From: Pyrinomonadaceae bacterium
GTDB lineage: Bacteria > Acidobacteriota > Blastocatellia > Pyrinomonadales > Pyrinomonadaceae
Direction: 5' to 3'
DNA length: 64,000 nucleotides
Assembly (NCBI GenBank): GCA_017983495.1
Contig: JAGOBH010000001.1
Coordinates: 682,001-746,000 of the forward strand
The notes under the pieces were generated by a model that was given only the letters and a program-made list of their open reading frames with translations, ran no database searches and was not told where the DNA came from. Shown here in pieces: positions 25,281 to 34,473 of this stretch. A program made the translations under genes and the position numbers. Every line of letters begins with the position of its first letter. Position 1 is the stretch's first letter.

Positions 25281-28139
25281 ATGACCGAACCTCTTGATCT
25301 GAAAAAGACTGTTAACCTGCCAAAGACCGATTTTTCGCAAAAGGCGAATCTTGGCCAGAGCGAGCCTGCGCGTTTGAAGAAATGGACCGAAATGGGCCTT
25401 TATGAAAAGATCGCCGAGAGCCGCAAGGGCCGCGAAAAGTTCATTCTCCACGACGGGCCGCCGTACGCTAACGCCGACATTCATATTGGTACCGCGCTAA
25501 ATAAGATCCTTAAGGATTTCGTCGTCAAATCGCGTTCGATGATGGGCTTTGACGCGCCTTATGTTCCCGGTTATGACTGCCACGGGCTGCCGATCGAGAC
25601 GCTGGTCGAAAAGAAATTGGCCGAAAAGGGAAAGAACAAAGCCGAGATCCCGGTTTCGAGCTTTCGCCGCATCTGCCGCGAGCACGCTTCGACGGCGATG
25701 ACAGGACAAACTCGCGATTTTCAGCGTCTGGGCATTCTGGGCGAGTGGAAAACACCTTACCTGACGATGTCGGCCGAGTACGAATCGTCAACCGCACGGC
25801 TCTTTGGAAAGTTTCTTGAACGCGGTTATGTCTATAAGGGCCTGCGTCCGGTCTATTGGTGTATCCACGACCAGACTGCGCTTGCCGAGGCAGAAGTCGA
25901 GTATCGACAGCATTCGTCGCCGTCGGTTTATGTTAAGTTTCCGCTCAAGTCCGACCCGGCGTTGATCGACAACGCTCTTGCGGGCAAGAACGTTTTCGTC
26001 GTCATCTGGACGACCACGCCATGGACGCTGCCGGCGAATCTCGGCATCACGGTCCATCCGGATTTCGACTATTCGGCGGTCGAATCAGGCAGCGAGGTTT
26101 ATATCGTCGCATCCGAACTGGCCGGGTCATTTGCTGAGATCTGCGGATTCGAAACGACAAATGAGCTCGCGCGGTTCAAGGGCTCTAAGCTTGATCGGCT
26201 CGAGGCACGGCATGCATGGATCGACCGCACATCGCTGATCATGAACGCCGACCATGTCACGCTTGGCGAAGCCGATGCCGAGGTTGAGCTCGACGCGCGC
26301 CACGAAAATAAGGCCGCAGGTAAATCCGGCACGGGCTGTGTTCACACCGCTCCGGGCCACGGTGCGGACGACTTTGCGGTTGGCAGGAAATACGGGCTCG
26401 ACGTTTACGCACCGGTCGATGCTGCCGGCAAGTTTACCGCCGAGGTCGAACATTTTGCCGGGATGAGCGTCTTTGAGGCAAACCCCAAGATCGTCGAATT
26501 TTTACGCGAAAGTGGCGCTCTGCTAAACGTCGAAAAATACGACCACCGCTATCCGCACTGCTGGCGATGCAAAAATCCGGTTATATTCCGGGCGACGCCG
26601 CAGTGGTTCGTCTCGATGGACGAATCGGTCGGCGGATCGTCACTCAGGCAGCGAGCACTCGACGAGATCGGCAAGGTGAATTGGCACCCGACTTGGGGCG
26701 AAGGCCGTATGTCGAATATGTTCAAGGGCCGCCCCGACTGGTGCGTTTCGCGTCAGCGTTCGTGGGGAGTGCCGATCCCGGTCTTTTATTGTGCGGGCTG
26801 CGACGAAGCGGTCGCCGATCCAAAGATCATCGATCATGTCGCCGACATCTTTGCCGTCGAAACTGCCGATGCTTGGTACGCTCGTCCCGAGAGCGAATTA
26901 CTGCCCGACGGTTTCAAGTGCGGCAAATGCGGCGGAGGTGAATTTCGGAAAGAGACCGATATTCTCGACGTCTGGTTCGATTCGGGTTCGAGCTGCGTCG
27001 CTGTGCTCGAAACGCGCGGCGAAACGCTCCGTTTTCCGGCCGACGTTTATCTCGAGGGCGGCGATCAATATCGCGGCTGGTTCAACTCAAGTTTGAGCTG
27101 CGGCATCGCGGCACACGATCAGGCTCCATACAAGCAGATCATCACTCACGGCTGGGTTGTCGACGGCGAGGGCAAAAAGCAGTCGAAATCGATCGGCAAC
27201 GTCACTGCCCCGCAGGAGATAATCGACAAGTCAGGTGCTGAGGTTCTGCGTCTGTGGGCGGCGGCGGTCGATTATACCGAGGACGTACGTTGTTCAGACG
27301 AGATACTTTTGCGTGTTGTCGACGCTTATCGCAAAATGCGCAACACGCTGCGATACGCTCTCGGCAATCTGGCGGAATTCGATCCGGCGGTGGACAGCGT
27401 CAACACGGCCGAAATGCTCGAGATCGATCGATGGGCGCTCGCCGGGCTCGACGACGTGACGGCAAAGGTGGTCGCGGCATATACGGCTTACGATTTTCAG
27501 GCCGCGTACAACGCTCTATACAACTTCTGTACGGTGACTTTGTCGGCACGCTATTTCGACATCATCAAAGATCGGCTGTACATCTTTGCGCCAAAGTCGC
27601 TGGAACGGCGATCCGCCCAGACGGCACTTTATAAGATCGTCGATTCGCTTACGCGTCTGCTGTCGCCGATCCTTGCGTTTACGTCCGACGAGGCGTGGGA
27701 AAATCTGCCCCGGCAAACAGTCGCGTCCGTACATCTGGCCGAGTTTCCGGCTGTTTCCGATGCGATCGATGCAAAGTTGACCGAAAATTGGGAACGCATC
27801 TTCACGATGCGCGACCAGGTGATGAGATCGCTCGAAGACGCACGAAACGCCAAGATGATCGGGTCGCCGCTCGACGCAAAGCTGGTGATCACGGCCGACG
27901 CCGAGACGACGCGATTCCTGCTCGATTATTATGAGCAGCTCAGATACATCTTCATCGTCTCGCAGGTCGAGGTACATGAGGGCGACACGTTCGGCGTCGA
28001 GATCCGTAAGGCCGACGGCGAAAAATGCGAGCGATGCTGGAATTATTCGGTGCGGGTCGGCGAATTTGCCGAATTCCCAACCGTTTGCGAACGCTGTGCC
28101 GAGGCTTTGCCCGAGATCGTCAAGGCGGTGGCCGCGTAG
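25281..28139 (+). CDS. ileS: Isoleucyl-tRNA synthetase
   Basis: 952 residues from ATG 25281 (GTG 25263 would add six). Class I synthetase charging tRNA-Ile, with a CP1 editing domain that clears Val-tRNA. The HIGH motif reads HIGT (residues 68-71) in [14 protein letters not shown]. The KMSKS motif reads KQSKS in [11 protein letters not shown]. The editing site has [12 protein letters not shown] and the CP1 block [16 protein letters not shown]. The C-terminal zinc ribbon is complete: CERCWNYS and CERC. Both signature motifs are thus slightly non-standard, but all else is normal. It heads a run of closely packed forward genes (28149, lspA, lgt, rluD), as ileS-lspA pairs do in many bacteria. Confidence 0.96.
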   Translation: MTEPLDLKKTVNLPKTDFSQKANLGQSEPARLKKWTEMGLYEKIAESRKGREKFILHDGPPYANADIHIGTALNKILKDFVVKSRSMMGFDAPYVPGYDCHGLPIETLVEKKLAEKGKNKAEIPVSSFRRICREHASTAMTGQTRDFQRLGILGEWKTPYLTMSAEYESSTARLFGKFLERGYVYKGLRPVYWCIHDQTALAEAEVEYRQHSSPSVYVKFPLKSDPALIDNALAGKNVFVVIWTTTPWTLPANLGITVHPDFDYSAVESGSEVYIVASELAGSFAEICGFETTNELARFKGSKLDRLEARHAWIDRTSLIMNADHVTLGEADAEVELDARHENKAAGKSGTGCVHTAPGHGADDFAVGRKYGLDVYAPVDAAGKFTAEVEHFAGMSVFEANPKIVEFLRESGALLNVEKYDHRYPHCWRCKNPVIFRATPQWFVSMDESVGGSSLRQRALDEIGKVNWHPTWGEGRMSNMFKGRPDWCVSRQRSWGVPIPVFYCAGCDEAVADPKIIDHVADIFAVETADAWYARPESELLPDGFKCGKCGGGEFRKETDILDVWFDSGSSCVAVLETRGETLRFPADVYLEGGDQYRGWFNSSLSCGIAAHDQAPYKQIITHGWVVDGEGKKQSKSIGNVTAPQEIIDKSGAEVLRLWAAAVDYTEDVRCSDEILLRVVDAYRKMRNTLRYALGNLAEFDPAVDSVNTAEMLEIDRWALAGLDDVTAKVVAAYTAYDFQAAYNALYNFCTVTLSARYFDIIKDRLYIFAPKSLERRSAQTALYKIVDSLTRLLSPILAFTSDEAWENLPRQTVASVHLAEFPAVSDAIDAKLTENWERIFTMRDQVMRSLEDARNAKMIGSPLDAKLVITADAETTRFLLDYYEQLRYIFIVSQVEVHEGDTFGVEIRKADGEKCERCWNYSVRVGEFAEFPTVCERCAEALPEIVKAVAA

Positions 28140-28148
28140 GAGAGAATC

Positions 28149-28583
28149 ATGCTTGCCCGTTCACTTTCAATTTTGATCCTGGTCGTCGCAGCCGCTGGAA
28201 TGGCCGCGGCTCAAACCGTACACACGCCGGAAAAAGGCTCGCCTGAGCGAAAAGCGATCCTTGACGCGTTGAGGATACCGGTCGAGCGTGAACTGAAGCA
28301 AAAGATCGTCTTCGCTGCCGATCATTTTAACGTAGCGGGAAACTGGGCGTTTCTTGGCGGCCAGCCGCAAAACGCGTCCGGCGGACAGCCCGACTATGCC
28401 GGAACGCCTTACCAAGAGGCAAAGGAAGCCGACATGTTCGATAACAATTTCTTTGCCATTCTGAAAAGGACCGGCACCAAATGGAAGGTCGTGACCTACG
28501 CCATCGGCTGCACCGACGTCTGTTACGCCGACTGGTGGCGGCGATACAAAGCGCCAAAGGCGATATTTCCGTATACTGAGTAG
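28149..28583 (+). CDS. Small secreted protein of unknown function
   Basis: 144 residues with a signal peptide (ARSLSILILVVAAAGMAAAQ). The mature chain has KAILDALRIPVERELKQKIVFAADHFNVAGNWAFLGGQPQ, then a glycine/proline stretch, and ends with KWKVVTYAIGCTDVCYADWW. The two Cys in GCTDVC could form a disulfide. The pattern of a helix followed by a curved sheet with a Trp-rich end resembles a small NTF2- or lipocalin-like fold, but I cannot assign one. It lies nine bases after ileS and three bases before lspA, so it is translated in the middle of that operon. Such an insertion between ileS and lspA is unusual. Confidence 0.72.
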   Translation: MLARSLSILILVVAAAGMAAAQTVHTPEKGSPERKAILDALRIPVERELKQKIVFAADHFNVAGNWAFLGGQPQNASGGQPDYAGTPYQEAKEADMFDNNFFAILKRTGTKWKVVTYAIGCTDVCYADWWRRYKAPKAIFPYTE

Positions 28584-28586
28584 AAC

Positions 28587-29105
28587 GTGAATAAGAAAGA
28601 TATTTTTTGGAAAGTCGGTTATCTCGCGATCGCGGGCGGCGTTTTTATGATCGACCAGACCTCAAAGGCCTGGGCGACTCGCACACTGCGTTTTGGCGAC
28701 GACATTCCGGTGATCAGGGGTTTTCTCAATTTTGCGTACGCGCAAAATACGGGTGTTGCCTTTTCGATGCTCGACGACCACGGCGATGCTGGGCGCTGGG
28801 GGCTGTCGGTCGTGGCATTTGTCGCAGCGGCACTGGTGCTCTACTTTTTTTGGCGAACGCCGCGGAGTGACGATCGGATCTTAGGTTCGCTGGCATTGCT
28901 GCTGGCGGGCATCGCAGGCAATGTCACCGACCGCATACGGCTTGGGTTCGTCGTAGATTTCATCGACGTACAGTTTGGCAGCTGGCACTATCCGACTTTC
29001 AACGTCGCCGACGCCGCCATCTGCGTCGGTGCCGGAATACTGATCCTCGACATGTTCTTTGTCAAAAAGAAATCGGTGGAAGCAAAAACAAGCGATGTAT
29101 CCTGA
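28587..29105 (+). CDS. lspA: Lipoprotein signal peptidase (signal peptidase II)
   Basis: 172 residues with four membrane helices. The catalytic aspartates are Asp115 in GNVTDRIRLGFVVDFID and Asp142 in FNVADAAICVG, matching the two conserved aspartyl-protease motifs of LspA. The N-terminal helix contains MIDQTSKAW, also typical. The enzyme cuts the signal peptide of diacylglyceryl-modified prolipoproteins in the inner membrane. The start is a GTG at 28587, three bases after the previous stop. The 3' end overlaps the lgt start by 11 bases, so the two sequential steps of lipoprotein maturation are co-translated. Confidence 0.95.
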   Translation: MNKKDIFWKVGYLAIAGGVFMIDQTSKAWATRTLRFGDDIPVIRGFLNFAYAQNTGVAFSMLDDHGDAGRWGLSVVAFVAAALVLYFFWRTPRSDDRILGSLALLLAGIAGNVTDRIRLGFVVDFIDVQFGSWHYPTFNVADAAICVGAGILILDMFFVKKKSVEAKTSDVS

Positions 29106-29910
29106 ACTTTTCCGAATCGGCACGTTTCCAGTTACGACCTACGGCATCTTTCTAGCGGTCGGGATGCTCTTGGCGCTGTTTGTGGCGTCGAGGCTTGCGG
29201 CCCGCGACGGACTGCCGAAGGAGCGGATCTACGATCTCGGATTGTGGGTGCTGGTCGGCGGGCTTGTCGGGTCAAAGCTGCTCATGTTCTTCGTCGAACC
29301 TGACGTTAAGGTCTTTACGCTCGATTTCTTACGTTCGGGCGGCGTCTACTACGGCGGTTTTCTCGGCGGTTTCATCGCTCTGGCCGTACTGATCCGTTTT
29401 TACAAGCTGCCGTTTTGGAAGGTCGCCGACGCTTTAGCGCCGGGCGTCGCACTCGGACAGGCGTTTGGCAGACAGGGCTGTTTTGCCGCCGGTTGCTGTT
29501 GGGGCAAGCCGACCGACTGGTTTTGGGGCGTACATTTTAGCGAAAAGGGACACGAATATACGGGCGTTCCTATGTACGGGCCGAGCAACGAGGACCTCTA
29601 TCTGCACCCGACGCAGTTGATCGAATCGTTTACGATGCTGGCGGTTTTTGGTCTGCTCGTATATCTGCACCGCAAGAAAAAATTTGACGGCATGGTGCTG
29701 ATCGCGTACGGCATCATCTACTCGATCTTTAGATTTTCGATCGAATTTATCCGCGACGATCCGCGCGGCGATCTTTGGGGATTGACGACCTTAACAGGCT
29801 TTTCGACGTCGCAGATAATCAGTCTGCTCGTCGCGGCCGGGTCGGTTATCTTTATGGTCATAAGGCTCAAGCGGGCTAACGAATTACCTACAAAAATTGC
29901 AAGTGAATGA
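29095..29910 (+). CDS. lgt: Prolipoprotein diacylglyceryl transferase
   Basis: 271-residue polytopic membrane enzyme that transfers diacylglycerol from phosphatidylglycerol to the lipobox cysteine. It begins MYPELFRIGTFPVTTYGIFLA, the usual Lgt N-terminus. The Lgt blocks SGGVYYGGFLGGF and GRQGCFAAGCCWGKPTD follow; the latter replaces the Gly/Asn-rich signature of E. coli but is common elsewhere. A late IEFIRDDPRGDL carries the conserved Arg/Glu. ATG 29095 lies within lspA. The order lspA-lgt means modification and cleavage enzymes come from one transcript, and lipoproteins such as those at 42024 and 54251 are expected clients. Confidence 0.95.
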   Translation: MYPELFRIGTFPVTTYGIFLAVGMLLALFVASRLAARDGLPKERIYDLGLWVLVGGLVGSKLLMFFVEPDVKVFTLDFLRSGGVYYGGFLGGFIALAVLIRFYKLPFWKVADALAPGVALGQAFGRQGCFAAGCCWGKPTDWFWGVHFSEKGHEYTGVPMYGPSNEDLYLHPTQLIESFTMLAVFGLLVYLHRKKKFDGMVLIAYGIIYSIFRFSIEFIRDDPRGDLWGLTTLTGFSTSQIISLLVAAGSVIFMVIRLKRANELPTKIASE

Positions 29911-30880
29911 AGAACCTTCATCTCTCGTTCTGAATCCCGACCCGCTCGAAGCAGGTATGCGCCTCGACGCCTATCTGGCTGAGAACATCCCGGGATGGTC
30001 GCGTTCGCGTTTGCAGCGTCTGGTCGAGAACGAAGACATCCTCGTCAATGAAAAAAAGGTAAAGCCGTCGTACAAGATCCGGACGGGCGACGAGATCGAG
30101 GTCGATCTCGTCGAGGTAACCGTCGAGCGGTTTGAGCCCGAAGATATTCCGCTCGATATCGTCTATGAGGACGAGTATCTGGCGGTTATCAACAAGCCCG
30201 CGGGCATGGTCGTCCACCCCGGTGCCGGCGTCCAATCCGGAACGCTGGCAAACGCGATCGCGTTTCACTTTTCGCTCGGGGCACCGGATCCGGCTGGCCT
30301 GCCGCCTAAAGGCGGGACTCCTAACGAAGCCCGGATCGGCATCGTCCATCGCCTCGACAAGGACACTTCGGGGCTGATCGTGGTCGCCAAGACCGACGAG
30401 ATACACGAGGCGTTGTCGGAGCAGTTTCGTTCGCGAGAGGTATATAAATCGTATATCGCGCTTGTTCACGGTGCGACCGAGCAGAACTTTGGCAAGATCG
30501 ACGCCCCGATCGGCCGCAATAAGCACAACCGTCTGCGGATGAAGGTCGCGACATATGGCCGCAGCGCACTTTCCCTGTGGAAGGTGCGAAAGCGTTACGG
30601 CAAATTCACACTGCTCGACGTCGAGATCAAGACCGGCCGCACGCACCAGATCCGCGTCCACATGGGCTACATCAATCACCCCGTCGTCGGCGACGAGATC
30701 TACAACGAGGGCCGCGACAACACCATCTCGGACATCCACGTCCGCAATGCCGTCGTCACCATGCGCCGCTTTTTCCTCCACGCCGAAAAGCTCTCGTTCA
30801 CTCACCCCAAAACCGGCGAGCGAATGGAGCTTACCCAGGAACTGCCGGACGAACTGAGCAATTTTCTAACCCTTTTATAA
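29903..30880 (+). CDS. rluD: RluA/RluD-family 23S rRNA pseudouridine synthase
   Basis: About 325 residues. An S4 RNA-binding domain comes first (MRLDAYLAENIPGWSRSRLQRLVENEDILVNEKK), then the RluA catalytic domain with the active Asp152 in HRLDKDTSGL and the later KTGRTHQIRVHM block. It probably modifies helix 69 of 23S rRNA, as RluD does. Just before the catalytic motif is an extra proline/glycine loop (PAGLPPKGGTPNE) whose DNA holds a small palindrome. It overlaps the lgt stop. The start is either TTG 29897 or GTG 29903; an ATG further in (29957) would cut the S4 domain. In E. coli rluD is not linked to lgt, but lspA-lgt-rluD-like linkages occur in other phyla. Confidence 0.9.
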   Translation: MNEEPSSLVLNPDPLEAGMRLDAYLAENIPGWSRSRLQRLVENEDILVNEKKVKPSYKIRTGDEIEVDLVEVTVERFEPEDIPLDIVYEDEYLAVINKPAGMVVHPGAGVQSGTLANAIAFHFSLGAPDPAGLPPKGGTPNEARIGIVHRLDKDTSGLIVVAKTDEIHEALSEQFRSREVYKSYIALVHGATEQNFGKIDAPIGRNKHNRLRMKVATYGRSALSLWKVRKRYGKFTLLDVEIKTGRTHQIRVHMGYINHPVVGDEIYNEGRDNTISDIHVRNAVVTMRRFFLHAEKLSFTHPKTGERMELTQELPDELSNFLTLL

Positions 30881-30904
30881 CGCTGTGTGCCGAAGACGTC
30901 GTTA

Positions 30905-31047
30905 GCCGGGAACGCAGGCGCCATCGCCTGCAAACGCCGGTTCCTCCGGCGTGACGTGCGTGGAGGAAAAGTGCCTGGGGGATATTCACGGTATGTACGG
31001 CCGCCAAAGCGGCGACCGTTGCAGGCGAGGGAGCCTGCGCTCCCGGC
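30905..31047. repeat. REP-like palindromic element (copy 1, left of transposase)
   Basis: The left half has two hairpins in a row: GCAGGCG/CGCCTGC (30914-30931) and ACGCCGG/CCGGCGT (30934-30952), introduced by GCCGGGAAC. About 65 bases on, an inverted partial copy appears (TTGCAGGCGAGGGAGCCTGCG, 31019-31039, ending CCCGGC). Copies 2 and 3 at 31675 and 59490 have the same plan. This is the arrangement of paired REPs (BIME) moved by RAYT transposases, and one such gene starts 42 bases to the right. Confidence 0.85.
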
Positions 31048-31088
31048 ATCGCATGGATTCACGGCGAAATACCACTTTGGCGTATAAT

Positions 31089-31667
31089 ATGCCGATGAAT
31101 AAGGACCCACGCTATTGGCATAGTCGCGGATATCTGCCGCATTTTGACAAAGATGGGTACACGCAATTCATTACATTTCGTTTGGCCGATTCGGTTCCGC
31201 AGGCGGTTTTGGAGAACTGGCGGGACGATCTGGAACGCGACGAGATCACCGACGCCGACTTTCGCCGAAGGGTCGAAAACTACCTCGACCAGAATTACGG
31301 CGACGGTTCACTTCGGATACCGGCGATCGCCAACATCGTGCAGGAAACACTACTCAAATGGGACGGTGAGCGATACCGCCTTATTTCGTGGGTGATAATG
31401 CCAAATCACGGCCACATCTTTCTTAGTCCATTCGACGGGATCAGCTTGTAGGATATAATGCACTCGATAAAGTCGTTAACAGCACACAAAGCTAACAATA
31501 TTATGGATAGAAAGGGCCAATTTTGGGCGAAAGAATATTTTGACCGCTACATTCGCGACCAACGGCATTTTGCGAGTACGATAAAGTACATTGAGCAAAA
31601 TCCGGTTAAGGCGAGGTTGTGCCGGACGCCGGATGAATGGCCGTGGGGCAGTGCGTATTTTAAGTAG
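31089..31667 (+). pseudogene. REP-associated tyrosine transposase (RAYT, IS200-like Y1), broken by one in-frame TAG
   Basis: Reads as a 192-codon RAYT-type transposase except for a TAG at 31449-31451. Before it: YWHSRGYLPHFDKDGYTQFITFRLADS and the HUH motif region VIMPNHGHIFL. After it, in the same frame: [30 protein letters not shown] with the likely nucleophile Tyr, and [11 protein letters not shown]...WPWGSAYF. Homologues normally read Ser-Leu-Ser-x-Ile-Met-His-Ser-Ile-Lys here, so a TCG-to-TAG change fits. These enzymes move REP elements, and REP copies flank this gene on both sides. It may be inactive, or rescued by reinitiation at ATG 31458 (then split before the Tyr) or readthrough. 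TATAAT lies immediately before the start ATG. Confidence 0.85.
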
Positions 31668-31674
31668 CCGGTAA

Positions 31675-31817
31675 GCCGGGAACGCAGGCTCCCTCGCCTG
31701 CAAAGCGTCCTGTCTGCAGGACGCTGACGAACGCGATGAACATTCAGCTTGAAAAATACTAAACTACATCACGCCGGAGGAACCGGCGTTTGCAGGCGAG
31801 GGCGCCTACGTTCCAGT
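31675..31817. repeat. REP-like palindromic element (copy 2, right of transposase)
   Basis: It starts GCCGGGAACGCAGGC and has the hairpin of copy 1 with altered loop (CTCC CTCGCCTGC). A second hairpin, GCGTCCTG/CAGGACGC, replaces the ACGCCGG one on this side. The far half has ACGCCGGAGGAACCGGCGT then TTGCAGGCGAGGGCGCC and ends ACGTTCCAGTCA. The hexosaminidase start codon follows within five bases, so this element is the whole upstream region of that gene. Confidence 0.85.
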
Positions 31818-31821
31818 CAAT

Positions 31822-34113
31822 ATGATGAAAAGTTCACTAATATTTGCTCTATTTGTTGCGGTTGCCTTTGCAGCGACGGCGTTTGGTCAATCTTATGAGA
31901 TCAATATTGTTCCGAAGCCACTTACCGCTAGCAAACTGGACGGCGAGTTTCGACTAACGAAGAAAACAAAGATTGTCACCTCGAGCAAAAATGGGCGTGT
32001 TTTGGCCGGTATTCTTAACCATTCGCTATTACGCGATTATGGCTTTCAATTGGACGTTGTTGCAAAGAAGAAAGGTGGAAACGCGATTTTTATACTAACC
32101 GACATCCTTGACCGTCCTAAGAAGGCCGAAGATTACAAGCTTGTAGTTTCTGCCGACCAGATTGAGATCACCGGGGAGAATGCAGGGGCATTTTATGCAC
32201 TACAGTCGCTGATCCAATTGATGCGAACTAGTTCACAAGACAAAGAACTTATCATTCCTTCAGTTGTGGTCGCTGACCGACCCCGCTTCCTCTATCGCGG
32301 CATGCACCTCGATGTTTCGCGGCACTTTATGCCGGTGGAGTTTGTAAAGAAGTACATCGACCTGATGGCGCAGTATAAATTTAATAAGTTTCACTGGCAT
32401 CTGACCGACGACCAGGGCTGGCGGATCGAGATCAAGAAATACCCAAAACTGACAGAGATCGGCTCGAAGCGGCCCGAAACGGTCAAGGGTCGTGTGCTGC
32501 AGCCGTATGTCGGCGACGGTGTGCCGGTCGAAGGGTTTTACACGCAGGAGCAGATCAAGGACGTCATCGCCTACGCCAAGGCACGCTACATCACCGTTAT
32601 CCCTGAGATCGAGCTGCCCGGCCACGCGTCAGCGGCTCTGGCGGCATACCCGCAGCTTGGATGTAAGGCTGATTACGCCTACAAGGTGCAGACGACGTGG
32701 GGCATTTTTAAAGAGGTCTTTTGCCCGACGGATGTGACCTTCAAGTTTCTCGAGGACGTGCTGGACGAGACGATCGCGTTGTTCCCTGATTCGCCCTACA
32801 TACATATCGGCGGCGACGAGGTGCTGAAAGACCATTGGAAAGAATCGCCGTTCGTTCAGGATCTGATGAAACGCGAAAACCTCAAGGACGAGCACGAGGT
32901 CCAGAGCTATTTCATCCGCCGCATCGAGAAATTTATCAACTCCAAGGGCAAAAAGATCATCGGCTGGGACGAGATACTCGAGGGCGGCCTGGCACCAAAT
33001 GCGACCGTAATGAGCTGGCGCGGTATGAAAGGCGGCATCGAGGCTGCCAAGGCGAAACACGATGTGATCATGACGCCGACCGACTACGCGTACCTCGACT
33101 ACGCACAGGGCGATCCGGCCGGTGAGCCGATCAATATCGGCGGTTATGTCACGCTCGAAAAGGTGTATAGTTTCGAGCCGGTCCCCAAAGAGCTTACAGC
33201 CGAAGAAGGCAAATATGTCATCGGCGGCCAGGGCAACATCTGGAGCGAATACATCAAAACGCCCGACAAAGTAGAGTACATGGCGTTGCCGCGAATGCTC
33301 GCGATGGCCGAATCGGTCTGGTCACGGCCCGAGGATAGGAATTTTGCCGATTTCACGCGGCGGCTCAACGCACAGTTTGCCCGGCTCGATAAGCAAAACG
33401 TGAGCTACCGCATTCCCGAGCCTGCGGGCCTCGTCAATCGGGTGCTCGCTCCCGGCGAAAAGGCTACGCTTGACCTTACGCCCATCCCCAGAGCACGCAT
33501 CTTTTACACGACCGACGGCTCGACGCCTGACGAAAAGAGTACGCCGTTCACCAAGCCGCTCCAGATCGATGTGCCGGACAACGGCCGTGTCGATGTAAAG
33601 GCGGTCGTCGTGCTGGCGTCGGGCCGAAAAAGCTCGGTCTATAACGCAACGCTGCTACGCCGCGATTGGTTGACGTCGGTCGAGCCCACAGGGAAAACGG
33701 CCGGCGTCAATTACTCGCTGTACGTGCCGAGCAACGCCTACGCACAGGACACGGTTCCGGTCAAAGGCGAGACGAAATCGATAGGGCTGCAGCAGTTTGC
33801 CGCGCGAATAGATCCGAAACAGACCTACGGCGTGACGTTTGACGGCTATTTCAACGCTCCGTCGGACGCGATCTATGAGTTTCAGATCGAATCGACATCG
33901 GACGTGACATTGATCGTCGGCGGAGACAAGCTGATCGAAGAAGCCGGGACCAAAGACCGGGCGACGAGATCAGCGGTCGTGCCGCTAAAGGCAGGATGGC
34001 ATAAGATAAGCCTCCACTACGACTACCGCGAGGGCGAAGCTTTTTTCCGCGTCCGCTGGGCGATCAAGGGCCAAAACTGGCGAAACCTCGTCGGCGGAGA
34101 ATTGGTTCACTAA
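31822..34113 (+). CDS. Secreted beta-N-acetylhexosaminidase (GH20) with C-terminal PA14-like domain
   Basis: 763 residues. The signal peptide is SSLIFALFVAVAFAATAFG. A GH20b domain comes first (about 25-145), followed by the GH20 catalytic barrel with LYRGMHLDVSRHFMP, KFNKFHWHLTDDQGWR and the acid/base pair Asp332-Glu333 in YIHIGGDEV. The substrate-assisted mechanism releases terminal GlcNAc/GalNAc from chitin or peptidoglycan-derived sugars. After a chitobiase/beta-hexosaminidase C-terminal piece (ARIFYTTDGSTPDEKS) comes a PA14-like stretch ending FRVRWAIKGQ. It is exported, probably to the periplasm or cell surface. There is no ribosome site before ATG 31822, because a REP-like element abuts the start. 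Confidence 0.94.
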   Translation: MMKSSLIFALFVAVAFAATAFGQSYEINIVPKPLTASKLDGEFRLTKKTKIVTSSKNGRVLAGILNHSLLRDYGFQLDVVAKKKGGNAIFILTDILDRPKKAEDYKLVVSADQIEITGENAGAFYALQSLIQLMRTSSQDKELIIPSVVVADRPRFLYRGMHLDVSRHFMPVEFVKKYIDLMAQYKFNKFHWHLTDDQGWRIEIKKYPKLTEIGSKRPETVKGRVLQPYVGDGVPVEGFYTQEQIKDVIAYAKARYITVIPEIELPGHASAALAAYPQLGCKADYAYKVQTTWGIFKEVFCPTDVTFKFLEDVLDETIALFPDSPYIHIGGDEVLKDHWKESPFVQDLMKRENLKDEHEVQSYFIRRIEKFINSKGKKIIGWDEILEGGLAPNATVMSWRGMKGGIEAAKAKHDVIMTPTDYAYLDYAQGDPAGEPINIGGYVTLEKVYSFEPVPKELTAEEGKYVIGGQGNIWSEYIKTPDKVEYMALPRMLAMAESVWSRPEDRNFADFTRRLNAQFARLDKQNVSYRIPEPAGLVNRVLAPGEKATLDLTPIPRARIFYTTDGSTPDEKSTPFTKPLQIDVPDNGRVDVKAVVVLASGRKSSVYNATLLRRDWLTSVEPTGKTAGVNYSLYVPSNAYAQDTVPVKGETKSIGLQQFAARIDPKQTYGVTFDGYFNAPSDAIYEFQIESTSDVTLIVGGDKLIEEAGTKDRATRSAVVPLKAGWHKISLHYDYREGEAFFRVRWAIKGQNWRNLVGGELVH

Positions 34114-34152
34114 CGACACGAGAACACAGCCAATCTGTATGAATAACAAAGA

Positions 34153-34181
34153 TTGTCATTTATGCTAGAAATTGATATTGT
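34153..34181 (+). promoter_or_regulatory. Promoter of the ParDE-like module with repeated ATTGTCA
   Basis: TTGTCA (34153-34158) and TATTGT (34176-34181) are 17 bases apart. ATTGTCA occurs twice (34152 and 34177), once over each box, which would suit an operator bound by the ParD/ParDE complex. The antitoxin starts 26 bases downstream. Confidence 0.45.
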
Positions 34182-34206
34182 CACTCATGGGAATTGGTGA
34201 ACTGTT

Positions 34207-34473
34207 ATGAATGTTTCGTTAACACCGGAATTGGAAAACATAGTTGAGAATAAGGTCAAAGGCGGTCTTTACAACTCGGCAAGCGAAGTCGTCCGCGAGG
34301 GGCTAAGGCTTTTACAGCAACGTGACGAGATGCGCGAACTGAAACTACAGGCTCTCCGAAGCGAAATTCAAAAAGGGATCGACGATCTCGAAGCAGGACG
34401 CTTCCGGGATGGTGGCGAGGTGATGGCTGAAGTGAAGGATCGATTACTTAAGTTAAATCCGCAGAATGTCTAA
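34207..34473 (+). CDS. ParD-like antitoxin (ribbon-helix-helix)
   Basis: 88 residues beginning MNVSLTPELENIVENKVKGGLYNSASEVVREGLRLLQQRDEM. This is the ParD pattern: a short strand for DNA contact, two helices, then a charged toxin-binding tail (LKLQALRSEIQKGIDDLEAGRF). The GLYNSASEVVREGLRLL block is very typical. It binds the ParE toxin and the operon's own promoter. It overlaps the toxin gene by eight bases. The AT-rich upstream gap holds a promoter-like pair of boxes. Confidence 0.93.
   Translation: MNVSLTPELENIVENKVKGGLYNSASEVVREGLRLLQQRDEMRELKLQALRSEIQKGIDDLEAGRFRDGGEVMAEVKDRLLKLNPQNV

Noticed and set aside
29918..30805. Long reverse-strand open frame opposite rluD (295 codons)
   Set aside because: It is the antisense shadow of a firmly identified gene; GC-rich codon bias keeps the opposite frame open and the product has no recognisable domain.
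30951..31088. N-terminal extension of the transposase frame
   Set aside because: These codons lie inside the REP element. ATG 31089 gives the normal RAYT start.
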